Shown: one piece after another, positions 34,004-46,800 of the stretch
Layout: the number at the start of each line of letters is the position of its first letter
Position numbering within the stretch: position 1 is the first letter of the stretch
DNA from: Neostapfia colusana
Taxonomy: Eukaryota > Streptophyta > Magnoliopsida > Poales > Poaceae
Assembly: GCA_030760725.1 (NCBI GenBank)
Contig: JASWHV010000009.1
Span: 93,422,780-93,486,779, forward strand
Direction of reading: 5' to 3'
Length of the DNA: 64,000 bases
Translations under genes and position numbers: made by a program
The notes under the pieces: model-generated
Told to the model about the DNA's origin: nothing
Seen by the model: the letters and a program-made list of their open reading frames with translations, nothing else
The model's database searches: none

Positions 34004-34347
34004 TCAAGCAACGTTTCGAAAATCTAGGATATTTAGTTCACTCCTTAGGTCACAAAAACGTTTCACATCAAGGGGTTTGGTGAAGATATCCGCCAATTGC
34101 TTCTCACTCCTAACATGAGAGATAACGATATCTCCCTTGATAGAGTGATCTCGCAGGAAATGGTTACGGATATCAATGTGTTTGGTTCTAGAATGCTCCA
34201 CGGGATTGTGAGCAATCTTGATGGCACTCTCATTGCCACATAGGAGTGAAATATGGCTCAAAGTGTAACCATAGTCCCTAAGAGTTTGTCGCATCCATAG
34301 GAGTTGTGCACAACAACTCCCGGCTGCGACGTACTCCGCTTCGGCTA
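34004..34347 (-). pseudogene. Copia 2 RNase H C-terminal piece
   Basis: The C-terminal end of the copia polyprotein, ending in LADIFTKPLD followed by a basic and hydrophobic tail. It matches residues ~150-255 of the copia 1 frame at 54369-55154. The A4 LTR cuts it at 34348. The RNase H would remove RNA from the RNA/DNA hybrid. Confidence 0.88.
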
Positions 34348-35211
34348 TGTAAGGGCCTATGTTTTTGGCACATATTCAAAGTGTTCATCACCACACACAA
34401 CCTTCATTTGAAGAAACTTGATGAACACATTTGAAGAGCAAGTAACCACCATCAACATGCTCATTAGGGAACAAACTCACAAAATGCAAAAGTGGTGTTT
34501 CCCACATGCATCATATAGGGGCTGGGCATATGAAAAAGTCTTACACCTTGCTAGGAATGTCCATGCCAAATTTCACCCAAATCCAAAGCCTTTTTGAGGT
34601 CTTTTGGGTATAGCTAGAAAAGGGTGTTTTGAACTCAAATTCAAATTCAAACTGTTTTCACCCTATGAATTTAAAAGTGGGAGACATATTCTTACTCAGC
34701 ACATTTTTGTGAACTCACACACCAATTTTCACTCCATTTGGAGTTGATCTTGACATGAGCTAAGTTTAGCAAATTCAAACTTTATTTGGATTTCAAACTG
34801 CATATGTGCTGAAATTTAGTCAAACACAAACCAATTTGAATTCTATCCAATTCAAATGGCCCAGGGGTAAATAATTCAAATGCCTGAGGTTAATTTGTTC
34901 TCTACTGTTTAGAGCAGTGGAGAAAAGTTAATTTCAGAGGTTAAAATGGGGTAGGACCCACATGTCATAGAGGGGCAGATCAAAACTTGCAACTGAAGCA
35001 AATTCCTGATCTTTTCTCAAACCCACCGAGAGCTACCGGGCACCGCCGAGGAGCCTGCCGTACCACCAGCTGCTTGCTTCCACGCGCGAGCGCCAGGTCG
35101 GTTCTGATCGCCTTCTTAACGTGATCCACGCCCTCTGACCGAAGCAAATCTCGTTTGCTTTCTCCTCCTCGCGTGCGAACACCGACTGGAGCTCGTTTCC
35201 CTCCGCTGCCT

Positions 35212-38200
35212 TGTAAGGGCCTCAGTTTTTGACACATATTTGAAGTGTTCATCACCATACACACACACCTCATTTGAGGAAAGAGGATGAACACAAATGA
35301 AGAGCATGTAACCACCATCAACATGCTCATTAGAGAACAAACTCACATATTGCAAAAGTGGCATTTTCCACATGTGATATAGATGGGCTGGGCATATGAA
35401 AACTCCTACACATTGCTAGGGATGTCCCTGCCAATTTTCACCAAAATTCAAAACCTTTTTGAGGTCATTTTGGGTATAGCTAGAAAGAGGGCAGTTTGAA
35501 ACCATATTCAAATTCAAACTGTTTTTATCCCATGAATTCAAAAGTGGGAGGCATATTCTTATTCAGCACATTTTTGTGAGCTCACCGACCAATTTTCACT
35601 TCATTTGGAGTTGATCTTGACATGAGTTAAGTGGGGCAAATTCAAACTTTATTTGAATTTCAAACTGAACATGTGCTGAAATTCATTCAAACCAAATCCA
35701 ATTTGAATTCTAACCAATTCAAATGGCTCATGGGTGAATAATTTTAATCACCATGGGTATTTTGGGGCTCACTGTTTACAACAGTGATTAGGAGTAAATT
35801 TCAGAGGTTAAAATTGGAAGTGGGACCCACATGTCAGCCACTACTCCAAATCAAACCGACTGAAAACCCAGCTCGGGTTCTTGCGCCGGACTGAGCAGCC
35901 GCCACGGCGAAGAGGCGACCGGGACACCACCTGCTTGCTGCCCCGACGTGCTGAACCGCCTCACAGCCCCCTTATCTACGCCGTCGCCCTGATCAGAGTG
36001 ATGACCACACACTCTGCTGCTTCCTCGCATCAGAAACGCACCATCGCTGCCGATCACTCGGGGCTGATCAGGGAAGCTTGATCACCGCCTCTCCGTCCCC
36101 TCCAGAGCCACGGCAAGGTACTAGAAACCTTCCTCTGTCTTCCCCGCTGTTAGAATTCAGCTGAAACCGGTCGATCTCGGCTATACCGAGAGTTCAATCC
36201 GGTGACCTAACGCCGCCGCACTTCGGGCTCCCGTGGACAGCCCAACCGGGGCATTGTCATGCCCGAGCCAAGGCACCCTTGGACGCGCTGGTGACCGGTG
36301 CTGCTCACCCCCGAGCCACAGCCCGAGTGTTTGCTCACCGGCAGCGAATTTCCAGTTTTCCCCTTTCTGTGCGCAGAACGACCTTCGGGTGCGGTTCCGT
36401 CAAATTCGTACTCTAGAAAGGATTAGAGGGCCTCAATCCGCTCTCACACAAACTAGACACGGTAACGCACAAGTTGCCTTCACAACCTTTGGCCGGAGAA
36501 CCTCTGCAACCGGCGTATTTCGAGGTTTACCAACGGCGGAGCAAGTGGGAGGTATCGGGCGCATGGTGAGGACCTACTTCGGGCCTCCCCCGAGCTGCCT
36601 CAAGCTCATGTCGACCTTCCCTGAGGTCCACTGATGCTTCCCGACCGGTCGCTCGAGTAGTGGAGGTGCTAGAGAAGTCAGCCGACACGGCCGAAGCGTT
36701 TCCGAGGCGGCGGCTCGTCGCCGACCATGCACCGACCATTGTCATGACGAGCTGACCCCAGAATCCTGTTCTCCGAGTAAAAGTAGGCAGGGGCGGCCAA
36801 GATCGTTAAGTTTGAAGCTCCACAGAAGCTGCCGGTGAGCTCTCCGGCGAGGTCCCTCGGCGGCAGAGCGAGGGCGGCGGGAGGTTGACGAAGGGGGTGG
36901 ACCCCAGCTGTCAGCGGGAGATATTTTAAATCGGGATTGGGCTGCAGCCGGGATCGGGTGTGCTGGCGCGCAAAAATCCTGTGGGCCGCGGTGTGCGGTC
37001 GCCTCCTCGCCTTACACGTGTCCCCGCGGGCCCCGGCAGATTTAAACTTTTCCCCCGATTTTCAGATTTCCTTCAAACTTCAAATCCTCATAACTTTGGC
37101 TAGAAAGCTCCAAATCGAGTGAACCAAATTTTGTTGGATTCAGCTCTCTGAGAACTTTCCAGCAAATCAAGTTTCACTTCATGAAAACCCTTATTTCCCC
37201 AGAATTAATTCCTCAAAATTTAAACTGTTTCAAATTTTAACTGGAGAATCCTTTGGAGGAAAATCCTGAAATTTTGCTGCAATGTTCACCAAAATATCGC
37301 TGAACTACCATAAAAAGTTCAGATCCATTTGAGCTCATTTGATCCACCTAAAGGTGTGATTAGTGAAACTGTTCCAGAGAAAATAGAAAATGTCCAGAAA
37401 CATTTTCAGAATTTTCTCTGAAATTGTTTAGCTCATATCTTTAGCTAGGAACCTTCAAATTAAGTGAGACCAACTTCATTAGAACCTTCTGAAAATCTAG
37501 TTTTCATAAAGTCATAGTTTGTTTCATGAAAATCCTTAGAACACCCTAAAAGCCTTCAATTAATGTCAAGTGCATAATTAATTGTGGAGGGCTCAAATGA
37601 GCTTTGCTGCAACTAAAAGTTTCACAGTCATTGAGTCTGTCTAGTGGGACTTATAAGCTTCACAAGTTTAAACTTAATACGAATGCATTTAAACTAGTAC
37701 ATGTACTTCTTACATCATGTAGTCGCTAAGGTCGAGGAGGAACCCGAAGTCCTAGACTTTGTTACTCCGGAGGAACAGCTAGCCTACGACCAAGAGCAGC
37801 AAGGCACGATCCGGTTTGCATTAACCTATTTACAAATGTTTATTGTTTTGAGCACATCTTTGAATACTATTATTCTTTGCATTAGAGTCTTGTTTGGAAA
37901 CCCAAATGCATAGCCAAGAAAACCATGGGTTGGGTTTAGGATTCCAAACCTCGTTAGCTATTGCAAAGCTAAGTTAGGGTAGGATTCGGTACAAGTAGAG
38001 TAGTTGGAACGACTCGCGAGCATAGGCTAGAGGCACTCGACTCGGGTAGAGATAGCACATGATACACATGGCAGGAAAATGAGACCAAGCGGAGGGTAAG
38101 GGCAGCAGGACTTTGGGGCCTGTGTGCTGTAGCTCCGCTTGTGTCGATTGAGGACCGAGCCGTGTGCGGGCCTGTTGAACAAGCTAGAACAGTAACGAAG

Positions 38201-39213
38201 ACCTTCCGGCTATATGGGAACCGGGAAACCGATGTAACTCGGGTAGCTGGGTGTTGAGGCATAGCTGGTCGTTCAGAGGGTAAGTTGAGAGCTCGAGGTG
38301 TAAATCGGCTGGCGGCACTGAGATGCGCGTGCAGATACCTCTTGCTCGGGACGATTGGACCGGTTCAACATTTGGCTAACGGGTGAAAGGTTGTTGCGTA
38401 CGGCGTCCGTGATGGTTGTTGTAGGCAACATCGAGTACGGGCGTACGTGACTGGTTGTTCGGGTAACCCTGCAGGTGTAAATCGATTATAATCGCCGTCC
38501 CTCGCGGTCAGTGAGTACCACTTGTTCACTGTACCGTGACGTAGAAAGAACAGGCTAGTTACATGTTAAAATGCTGCTGATTGAAAGATGGACTTTGCTT
38601 GTTAATGGTTTGTTGTAGTTTAGAGCTAACTAAAGTTCCTTTCAACTTTGGGCAAAGTACATGAGAGAAATGTGTTTCTTGTTTGATTGCGGCTCTCTCA
38701 TGTGCCTTAGCGTAAGGTTCTCTACAACCTGCTGCTAAAACTTGAAAATAAGGTTCTACTAATTAGGCGAGTCCTTGCAAATGATTTTTACCTCATGTAA
38801 CCCATTACCCCTCATGTAGAAGTTCCATGTTTAGGTGAGACGGGTCAGACTTGCTAATCCTTCGTGCTCGCTCCTTGTGTTTGAAGCTTTTGCAGGGTTC
38901 TATGAGGAAGGGACTCCCGAAGAGGAGACGGAACCCCAGGATGGGAACCCCGTCGAGTGGGAGTCGTGCACGCCGCAGAGTTAGTGTGCGTGTGTGCTAG
39001 CAAGGACACGTTCAAGGGCTGAACGTGGACTTGATGCGTAGTCTACGCCCGTGAGTGTAGACTGGACCTATTTTGATGTGAACATGTTCATAAACTTGTT
39101 TATGTAATAAAATCTTGCTTCCGCTTTGTACCTTTGACGTACGTTATACGGTGCTGTGCAACGCAGCACTCCTCAGCGTGATCCTGGCTCGACAAGACCG
39201 TGGGGTTGTGTCA
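35212..39213 (+). mobile_element. Solo LTR A5 (4,002 bp, uninterrupted)
   Basis: TGTAAGGGCCTCAG at 35212 to TTGTGTCA at 39213, flanked by TGCCT at 35207-35211 and 39214-39218. It is the only complete, uninterrupted member of the A family here and gives the reference length. It contains GC-rich sequence at 35830-37040 that yields chance ORFs, and a mini-ORF copy. Confidence 0.93.
37701..38984 (+). CDS. LTR-embedded acidic split mini-ORF, copy A5
   Basis: Exon alpha 37723-37803 (81 nt), donor CAAG/GCACG, intron 37804-38895 (1,092 nt) ending TTTTGCAG, exon beta 38896-38984 with TAG at 38982-38984. There is no internal stop. An in-frame ATG lies at 37701, as in A3. A TTATAAGC element lies about 70 bases upstream of alpha. 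Compared with A3, beta has Glu to Gly and Glu to Asp changes. Because A5 is a solo LTR, any transcript would come from the LTR alone. Confidence 0.6.
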
Positions 39214-40934
39214 TGCCTCGGTCTGCTCGGGAAATCGGCAGAAATCACCGCGCCATCCCTTCCCGAGCTGCTAAACACTACCCTGAGCTTAGTCTCCACC
39301 TCCCCGACCCAGAAGCCGACGTGCTTCGGCCTCCCTCGCCCTTCCACAGTCTGCTCCGCCGCGACCAAGCTTCAGCTGACGATCGGGCGCTCGTGGACAG
39401 CCCTCCACAGGGGTTTTCACAGCCGAGCGATCACAGCTACGGGAGTGTGTTACGGTGGTGCTACTCTCCTCCAAGTCTTGGAGCAGACCGTGCAGCATCG
39501 ACGACGACTTTGAAGATTTGGCTCCAGTGAGTTCAACCCAAGCAGCCGGTACGGTCTCTGCAAATTCTCCCTCTCTGATTCTCCATAGGTCCTCAAATCT
39601 TGCATGTAGCAGCTAGACTAGCTGGTGATCAAAACCCCTTTAGCATCCGTTGCATGAAAACCCATCGGGGCGACGTAATCCAAGCTTTTCTGAGGGTGTT
39701 CTTCGCGGACTCATTCGGTCGCACGTTGAGACCGTATTTGCGGCCACTCCCGAGCTAGTTTGAGGTTGCACCAAGCTTCCTGGTCGTGCCCTGGTGCTGT
39801 AGGGCTAGTCGGTCGAACTTTTGACGGGCTGAGAACCCCGGCCGACACTGCCGAAGCTCAACCGAAACCGCCACACGTCGCCGGCCATCTTTCGGTCACC
39901 GGCAGCCCTAGATAACACCACAACCGTGTTCCCTGACATTGCAAACCCCCTGGCAGGGAACCTCAGCTCGATCGGTGGCCGGAACCGGCGAACCGGCGAT
40001 GGTCAGTTAGCTCTGGCGAACTGAGCGCGCGGGCGCGCGAAAAACAGCCGGAGAAAGAAGAAGCCGGTGGGTCCCGGCTGTCAGTGGTGGAAAGTTAAAA
40101 CCGGGATCTGCTGTGGCACCGGATCGGGTGCGGCTGCGCGCACAAGACTCAGTAGCCGCGTGTGTTGTCCGATGAGGAGCTGACACGTAACCCCGGGTCC
40201 CACGCGCAGCAGTTTGAACTTTTCCCGATTTTCAGATTTTGTTCAAACTTAAAATCCACATAACTTTGGCTAGGAAACTCAAAATCAAGTGAACCAAATT
40301 TTGTTGGATTCAGCTCTCTGAGTACTTTCCATAAAATCAAGTTTCACTTCATGAAAATCCTTAATTCTTCCAAAATTAATTCTTCAAACGTTAAACTGTT
40401 TAGAATTTTAACTGGAGAACCCTTTGGATGAAAATTCTGAATTTTTTTTGGGATGTTCACCAAAATATCCCTGAGCTACCATAAAACTTTCATATCCATT
40501 TGATCTCATTCGATCCACCTAATGGTGTAATTAATGAAACTGTTCCAGAGAAAATAGAAAATGTCCAGAAACATTTTCAGAATTCCTCTGAAATTGTTTA
40601 GCTCATATCTTTAGTTAGGAACCTTCAAATTATGTGAGACCAACTCCATTAGAACCCTCTGAAAATCTAGTTTGCAAAAAGTCATGGCTTACTCCATAAA
40701 AATCCCTAGAACACCCTCAGAGCTCCAATTAAGGTCAAGTACATAATTATTTGTGGAGAGCTCAAATGGGCTTTGCTGCAACTAAAACTTGACCAAGTCT
40801 AGTTTAGGTTGTAACCAAACCACAGTAAAAATTTCAGAGTCATTGGGTCTGTCTAGTGGGACTTATAGTCTTCACAAGTTTAAATTCAATTCAAATGCAT
40901 TTAAGTTGATACATATACTTGTTATCTCATGTAG

Positions 40935-42196
40935 TCGCTAAGGTTGAGGAGGAGCCTGAAGTATTAGACTTCGTCACTCCGGAAGAGCAGCTAGCCTACA
41001 ACCAAGAGCAGTAAGGCAAGCTCCGGATTGCATTAACCTATTTACAAAATTTTTATTGTTTTGAGCACTTCCTTTGAGTACCACTTATCTCTTGCATTAG
41101 AGTCTTGTTTGAAATCCAAATGCATAGCCAAGAAAACCATGGGTTGGGATTAGTATTGAAAACTTCGTTAGCCAATGCAATGCTAAGATAGAGTAGGATT
41201 CGGTACAAGTCGAGTAATTGGAACTACTTGGGAGGATAGGCTAGAGGCACTCGACTCGGGTAAAGGTAGCAAATGAAACACATGGCAAGAAAAATGAGAC
41301 CAAGCGGAGAGTAAGGGCAGCAGGACTTTGGGGCCTGGGTGCTATAGCTCCGCTTGTGTTGATTGAGGACCGAGCCGTGTGCGGGCCTGTTAAACAAGTT
41401 AGAACAGTACCGAAGACCTACCGGCTATATGGGAAACAGGAAACCGATGTAACTCTGGTAGCTGGGTATTGAGGCATTGCCTGTCGTCAGAGGGTAGGTT
41501 GAGAGCTTGAGGTGTAAATCGGCTGGCGGCACTGAGATGCGCGTGCAGAGACCTCTTGCTCGGGATGATAGGACCGGTTCAATATTTGGCTAACGGGTGA
41601 AAGGTGGTTAAGTACGGCGTCCGTGATGGTCGTTGTAGGCAACATCGAGTACGGGCGTACGTGACGGGTTATTTGGGTAACCCTGCAGGTGTAAATAGAT
41701 TATAATCGCCGTCCCTCACTGTCAGTGAGTACCACTTGTTCACTGTACCATGACGTAGAAAGAACAGGCTAGATACATGTTAAAATGTTGCTGATTGAAA
41801 GATGGACCTTGATTGTTAATGATTTGCTGTAGCCTAGAGCTAACTGAAGTTCTTTTCAACTTTGGGCAAAGTACATGAGAGAAATGCGCTTCTTGTTTGA
41901 TTGTGGCTCTCTCATGTGCCTTAGCATAAAGTCTCCACAACCTGTTGCTAAAACTTGAAAGTAAGGTTCCACTAATTAGGCGAGTCCTTGCAACTTATTT
42001 TACCTCATGTAACCTGTAACATTCCATGTAGAAGTTTCATGTTTAGGAGAGACGGGTCAGTCTTGCTGAGCCATCATTCTCACTGCTTGTGTTTGAAGTT
42101 TTTGCAGGGTTTTATGAGGAAGGGACTCCCGATGAGGAGACGGAACCCTAGGAGGGAAACCCCGTCGAGTGGGAGTCGTGCACGCCGCCGTGTTAG
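40935..42196 (+). pseudogene. LTR-embedded acidic split mini-ORF, copy A4 (two nonsense codons)
   Basis: Alpha 40935-41015 (81 nt), donor TAAG/GCAAGC, intron 41016-42107 (1,092 nt), beta 42108-42196. It has TAA at 41012-41014, the last codon of alpha, and TAG at 42149-42151 in beta. Compared with A3, alpha has eight synonymous, one missense and one nonsense codon change. Beta has two synonymous, four missense and one nonsense. The ATG seen in A3 and A5 is ATA here. Confidence 0.55.
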
Positions 42197-42435
42197 TGTG
42201 TGTGTGTGTGTGCGTGCTAGCCGGGATACGTTCACGGGCTGAACGTGAACTCGATGCGTAGTCTACACCCGTGAGTGTAGACTGAACATATTTTGTTATA
42301 CAAATGTTCATAAACCTTTTTATGTAATAAAACTTTGCTTCCGATTTTTGTACCTTTGATGTGTGTTATCCGGTGCTGTGCAACGCAACACCTCTCATCG
42401 TGGTTCTGGCTCGACAAGACCGTGGGGTCGTTTCA

Positions 42436-43411
42436 GCGTGGTATCAGAGCTCGCTCAAGGTTTAACGCACTACAAAGGTCATCTTTTTCAAAAATCTAGT
42501 GAGGAACGAGTTAGTAGCCAATATAAGGATGTTATTAGTGTATATAAAGTGGCATTCTAACCTATTTGCTTATGTCGCAAAATCGTCCATCTCGGGACGT
42601 TTATGTCTTGGGGGGTGCACGTAAGCGCTGTCCACCAGTGCGCACAAGCTGAAGGGTGGAGCCCCACGGGTGGCAGGTAACCCGACCCGCTTTAATATCC
42701 TCTACGATTCTTCATGTCGTTTGGGGTATTCGAGCAATGTCTGTCCCTGGCGTGCTTTGGGCAATTTGGGAGACCCCGTCACGTGGTCAGTAACGTGAAC
42801 ACGTAGCTCAAGGCGTGTTTGGCTTGAGAACATCCGGGCGACTGATGACAGCCGGGTGCACGAATTGTATGGATACTGGGCTCGGTGTGCAGCCGTGTCT
42901 GACGATTGTTTGAATTTCCTGCAGGTAGTCTAACCACAAAACAGTAGACGTGTAGTATCCATGTGCGAGAGACGCTTAGTGCCACTGAACTAAAGAAGCC
43001 GGCTAAGTCTGGTATAGGTTTTTCTTTGTGAGGACGTAGTACCGACATGATCTGGTGACGCATCGACGTCACACCCCACTAAATGATCAACTTCATGGTA
43101 AAACTTGAAGGTTTTAATCTAGAGCATTAAAACTTTGCTGTATCCTCTTTCCTTAATCAGGATATTCAAAGTTAATAAGGTTTCAACTTATAGGATACTA
43201 AGGACAGAGTCCCCTGTTTTCAGCTGAATTAAGGCTGAAGTTAATCAGAGGTTAGAGTTTGAGTTCTTTCGAGGTTGGGGTCATTGGATACATTCTGGAA
43301 AGCTTTGGAAGAGCTTTACAACTTTTCTGTTGATGTCCAGAGATGTTTCATCCCTTAACCAATCGAAAAATGCAGTAGAGTTGAAACTGTCCAGAAAAAA
43401 GGACAGAGCAA
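42436..43411 (+). mobile_element. Internal leader of element A4 (truncated)
   Basis: It aligns with 6405-7380 of element A2. The match breaks at about 43411, where minus-strand sequence of element D begins. No ORF of interest is present. Confidence 0.8.
42439..42450 (+). other. Primer binding site of element A4
   Basis: TGGTATCAGAGC, three bases after the LTR end; complementary to initiator tRNA-Met. Confidence 0.9.
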
Positions 43412-43858
43412 ACGCTGCGTATGTCCTCCTGGGCTATTTCCAGACGAACACACTCTCGCGTTACTGACCACGCGATGGGGTCTCCACTTACTTGCCTAAT
43501 GCACGCTAGGGATCAGCGTTTCATATGAACTCAGGAACATGAAGAGTCCAAGAGTTTCATATTGACGTCTCACACCAAGCTGTGAGACCTACCCTGAACC
43601 ACGTTCCTCGTCATGGGAGCTAACAGAAATTGAACCGCTTTCGGTGGCGTTCCTTACCATTCTTACCAGAGCGTAGGTGTGTCGTTACATAATTAAAATT
43701 CAGAATTATAACACATATGTTAGTCTTGCCACTTTAAGTAACTATGCTAATATAGTCCTTACTTGGGCAAACTACCGAATCCTCACCGTAAACCTACGTT
43801 TTTCCGTAATATAGTCCTTAATTAATGTGCTATCCCCAATGCAGCTCTGATACCAGCC
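43412..43858 (-). mobile_element. Internal leader piece beside LTR D
   Basis: On the minus strand this follows LTR D. It starts with a primer binding site and then sequence that resembles the A2/A4 leader (blocks such as 'ggagaccc', 'gtggtcagtaacg'). It faces the A4 leader head to head at 43411/43412, so part of both elements is lost. Confidence 0.65.
43844..43855 (-). other. Primer binding site beside LTR D
   Basis: Minus-strand TGGTATCAGAGC, three bases from the LTR D end. This marks LTR D as a 5' LTR with respect to the sequence on its left. Confidence 0.88.
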
Positions 43859-46800
43859 TGTAACGGACCGGAATCCGCTCATCCAGGATCACAGAGGGTG
43901 GTGCCGCACGATGCGACACCTGACAGCACACATCATAAGGGTACAGTGTATTACATAGAAAACCAACTAAAATGTACAAAGTCGTACACTTGTTCAGTTA
44001 CAAACTAAGGAATGCATTACACAGAGGAAGTTTTAATTTGTACAACTCACGCCCGCCTATCTAGCAAAAGTCGGTTGCACAGCCCTCGGGCAACCCACAC
44101 TAGCTGCACTCCTCAGCTCAGTGCGGCGTGTACGGCTCCCACTCAGCTGTGGTCCCCAACGGAGGGTAACCCTCACCGGTGGACTCGTAACCCGAGTCCG
44201 TGGGTGGTTCCTCACCTGAAAAATACTTAAGCAGCAACCGTGAGCACGATGGCTCAACAAGACTTAACCGACTCGCCTAGGCATGAAACTCTATATGTAG
44301 TGTACAATGAACATGGGATGGAAAAATTGCAGCAAACGGACACGCCTATAAGTTCTTCCTTAGTTACTCTTTTAGCTACAAGTTAACAGTTCAAGAATCT
44401 GAAATTTAGTAAGCAATATTTAGTGGCACACATGTAGCAATACAATATTATCATACAGCAGAATTGAACCATAGCATTCCATGATTTATCTATGCTACGA
44501 CGCAGTGAACAAGCGGTACTCTTCACCGCGAGGGACGGTGAATCGACTCGATATACACCTGCAGGGATACCCGAAGAGCACATCACGTACGCTCACCCGT
44601 GGAGCTGCACAGCACACTCACTCGATGTCGTACGGGACAACCTTTCACCCAACAGCCCAAACATCGAACCGGTCACACCGAAATGGACAGGAGGTTCCCT
44701 ACACGGAGCATCTCTCTATGCCTGTTAGCAGATTTCCACCTTGCTGTCCTCAACCTACACCTATAAATCGGTGTGCTATGCCTCGATGCCCAGAGGTTTA
44801 GGTTACATCGATTTATCGGGGCCCATATATCCGATATGCCTTCGGTACGTTCAATACTTGCTCAGCAGGGCCGCAGACGGATCGGTCGTCAATCGACACG
44901 GACAGGGCTGCACACACAAGACTTCCTCTTGCTGCACCCTAGCCCCTGCCTAGTCTCATTTTTATTTCTAAAGTGATCTCACCTCACTCGAACCAATCCC
45001 GTGTGTCCCAAGCTTAACTCGTGAGTAGATTCCAACTACTCGACTTGTACCGAAGTCCTATGAATCAGTAAGCATAGCCTGTCTACTCGAGGTCTTAGAC
45101 ACTACCCTCACTCTTATAGGAAAATTTTGGGTATGCAAGTGGGGTTCCATCCATCCCACACCTAATGCACATTCATACTTCACACTAGACATGTAAACAA
45201 ATCAAAACTTTATAAAAGGGTTAATGCAAACCGGGGCTTGCCTTGTTGCTGCTGGTCAGTGGTTAAGTCTTCATACGAAATAAGGAAGTCGAGCACTTCC
45301 GGAGTCTCCTCGCCTTCAGCGACTACACGTTAATGAGACACTACATGTCAATTCAAATGCAATTTGTAAACTTGAATAAATAATTACTATAACTCTAGCT
45401 AGCCCTCCCCTTTGGCTCTGGAATTTTTATGGTGGCTTTGTATGGTCCTAACCAGAGTCTTGACCAAGTTTCATTTGAAACAAAGTTCATTTGAGCTTTG
45501 TACAAATAAAAGCCTATCTGGTCAATATTTGAGCCTCTATGTAATTCCAGTGGTTTTCATGGCTCCAACCATTACTTTCTGGAAACTAGAATTTAACATG
45601 GTTCTAATGGACTTGGTTTCATGTCATTTGAAGAATTCTAGAGGAAATTATGCCTTAAACAAGATTTGAGAAAACCTGAAAATTGTTTCTGTACATTTTT
45701 CCTATTTTCTCATGGAAGTTCTCTTAATCACACCATTAGGGGGACTAAATGAACTTGGATGGGTATGAAAATTTTAATGTGACTCAAGGATTTTCCAGTG
45801 AACCTTCCAGCCAAATTTCAGAATTTTTCATAAAGTAATTCTCCAGATAAAATTCCTAACAATTTGAACTTTAGGGATTTAATTCCGGAAAACTATTAAG
45901 TTTCATGAGCTGAAATTGGTATTGCTGGATTTGGTTCACTGAATTTGGAGCTTCCTAGCAAAAGTTCTATGCATTTGAAGTTTGAACTAAACTGGAAAAT
46001 CCCCAAAATGTTTAAACCCTGCGGGTGGGGCCCACTCTCTAAACCAGCCCACTGAGAATGCGGCCACACCGCGGCCCACGGGGTTTTATCCGCGCTACCG
46101 CACTGGATCCCGGCCGATGGACCCGGCCCCCCTTCGTCTTCCTCGCGCCATCCCGCGAATCCCGCGGCGGTGCCTCGCCGGAGTTCTCGCCGCCGTCCGT
46201 TTCACTGCACGACCTTCGATGGGTCCCACCGCCTGGGCCTAACTTGGCTCGGAGAACACGCTGGTGCCCTCACCGAAGTTTGGCGATGGCCGGAACCACG
46301 CCCGCGACGGTGACAGCGGCCCTCTCTACTCCGGCGATGTCGTCTGAGCTACTCAGGGCCTTATTTTAGAAACGGTTTGCTCCTACAGCTCCGCGGTGGC
46401 ATGCTGAGCACGAAACTGAGCTCGGTTGGCCATGGAAACGGCCGGAGCTAGGACCTCACCGTCGACCTAGGGCTAAAATGGCGGATGTTCGAAAAACATG
46501 AATAGCAGCGCCAAGACTCGATGGTTTTCGATGATATTTGATCCTAGGTGGCCGTGGGAACGTGTAGAACATGTGCTTGGCTAGGTTTTCCGTGGTGGTG
46601 GACCGATCACCACGAATTTCGGATTCTTTGCTAGCTCGGTTCTTTGAACACAGAGAACTAACCGTGTAAATACTCTCTCTACAGGGCACGAGAGGGGGTA
46701 GGGTTTTCACCGTGAGTTGGAGCAGTTTCCAGCGCATCTCTTTGCTGTTGATCTTTGGTCGCGAGGACGCCTGGATCAGCGGCGCCACAAGGACCCGAGA

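Larger units (their letters stand above)
29156..34347 (-). mobile_element. Copia 2: 3' half of a SIRE-like Ty1/copia element
   Basis: On the minus strand: RNase H end (34347-34004), a spacer with palindromic arrays, an extra 3' ORF (about 32987-31351), a polypurine tract, and the 3' LTR (30824-29156). The upstream pol, gag and 5' LTR are missing because the A4 LTR begins at 34348. The 5 bases before the LTR (GTCGC, 29151-29155) would be one half of its duplication. The other half is not in the window. Layout equals that of copia 1, but the two are different families at LTR level. Confidence 0.88.
34348..42435 (+). mobile_element. Long LTR A4 (4.08 kb without A5), 5' LTR
   Basis: It starts TGTAAGGGCC at 34348 and ends GTCGTTTCA at 42435, and is followed by GCG and a primer binding site. 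Solo LTR A5 (35212-39213) is inserted in it with duplication TGCCT. Without A5 and one duplication copy the length is about 4,081 bp. The left junction cuts the copia 2 RNase H. The 5 bases before it are GGCTA. Confidence 0.9.
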
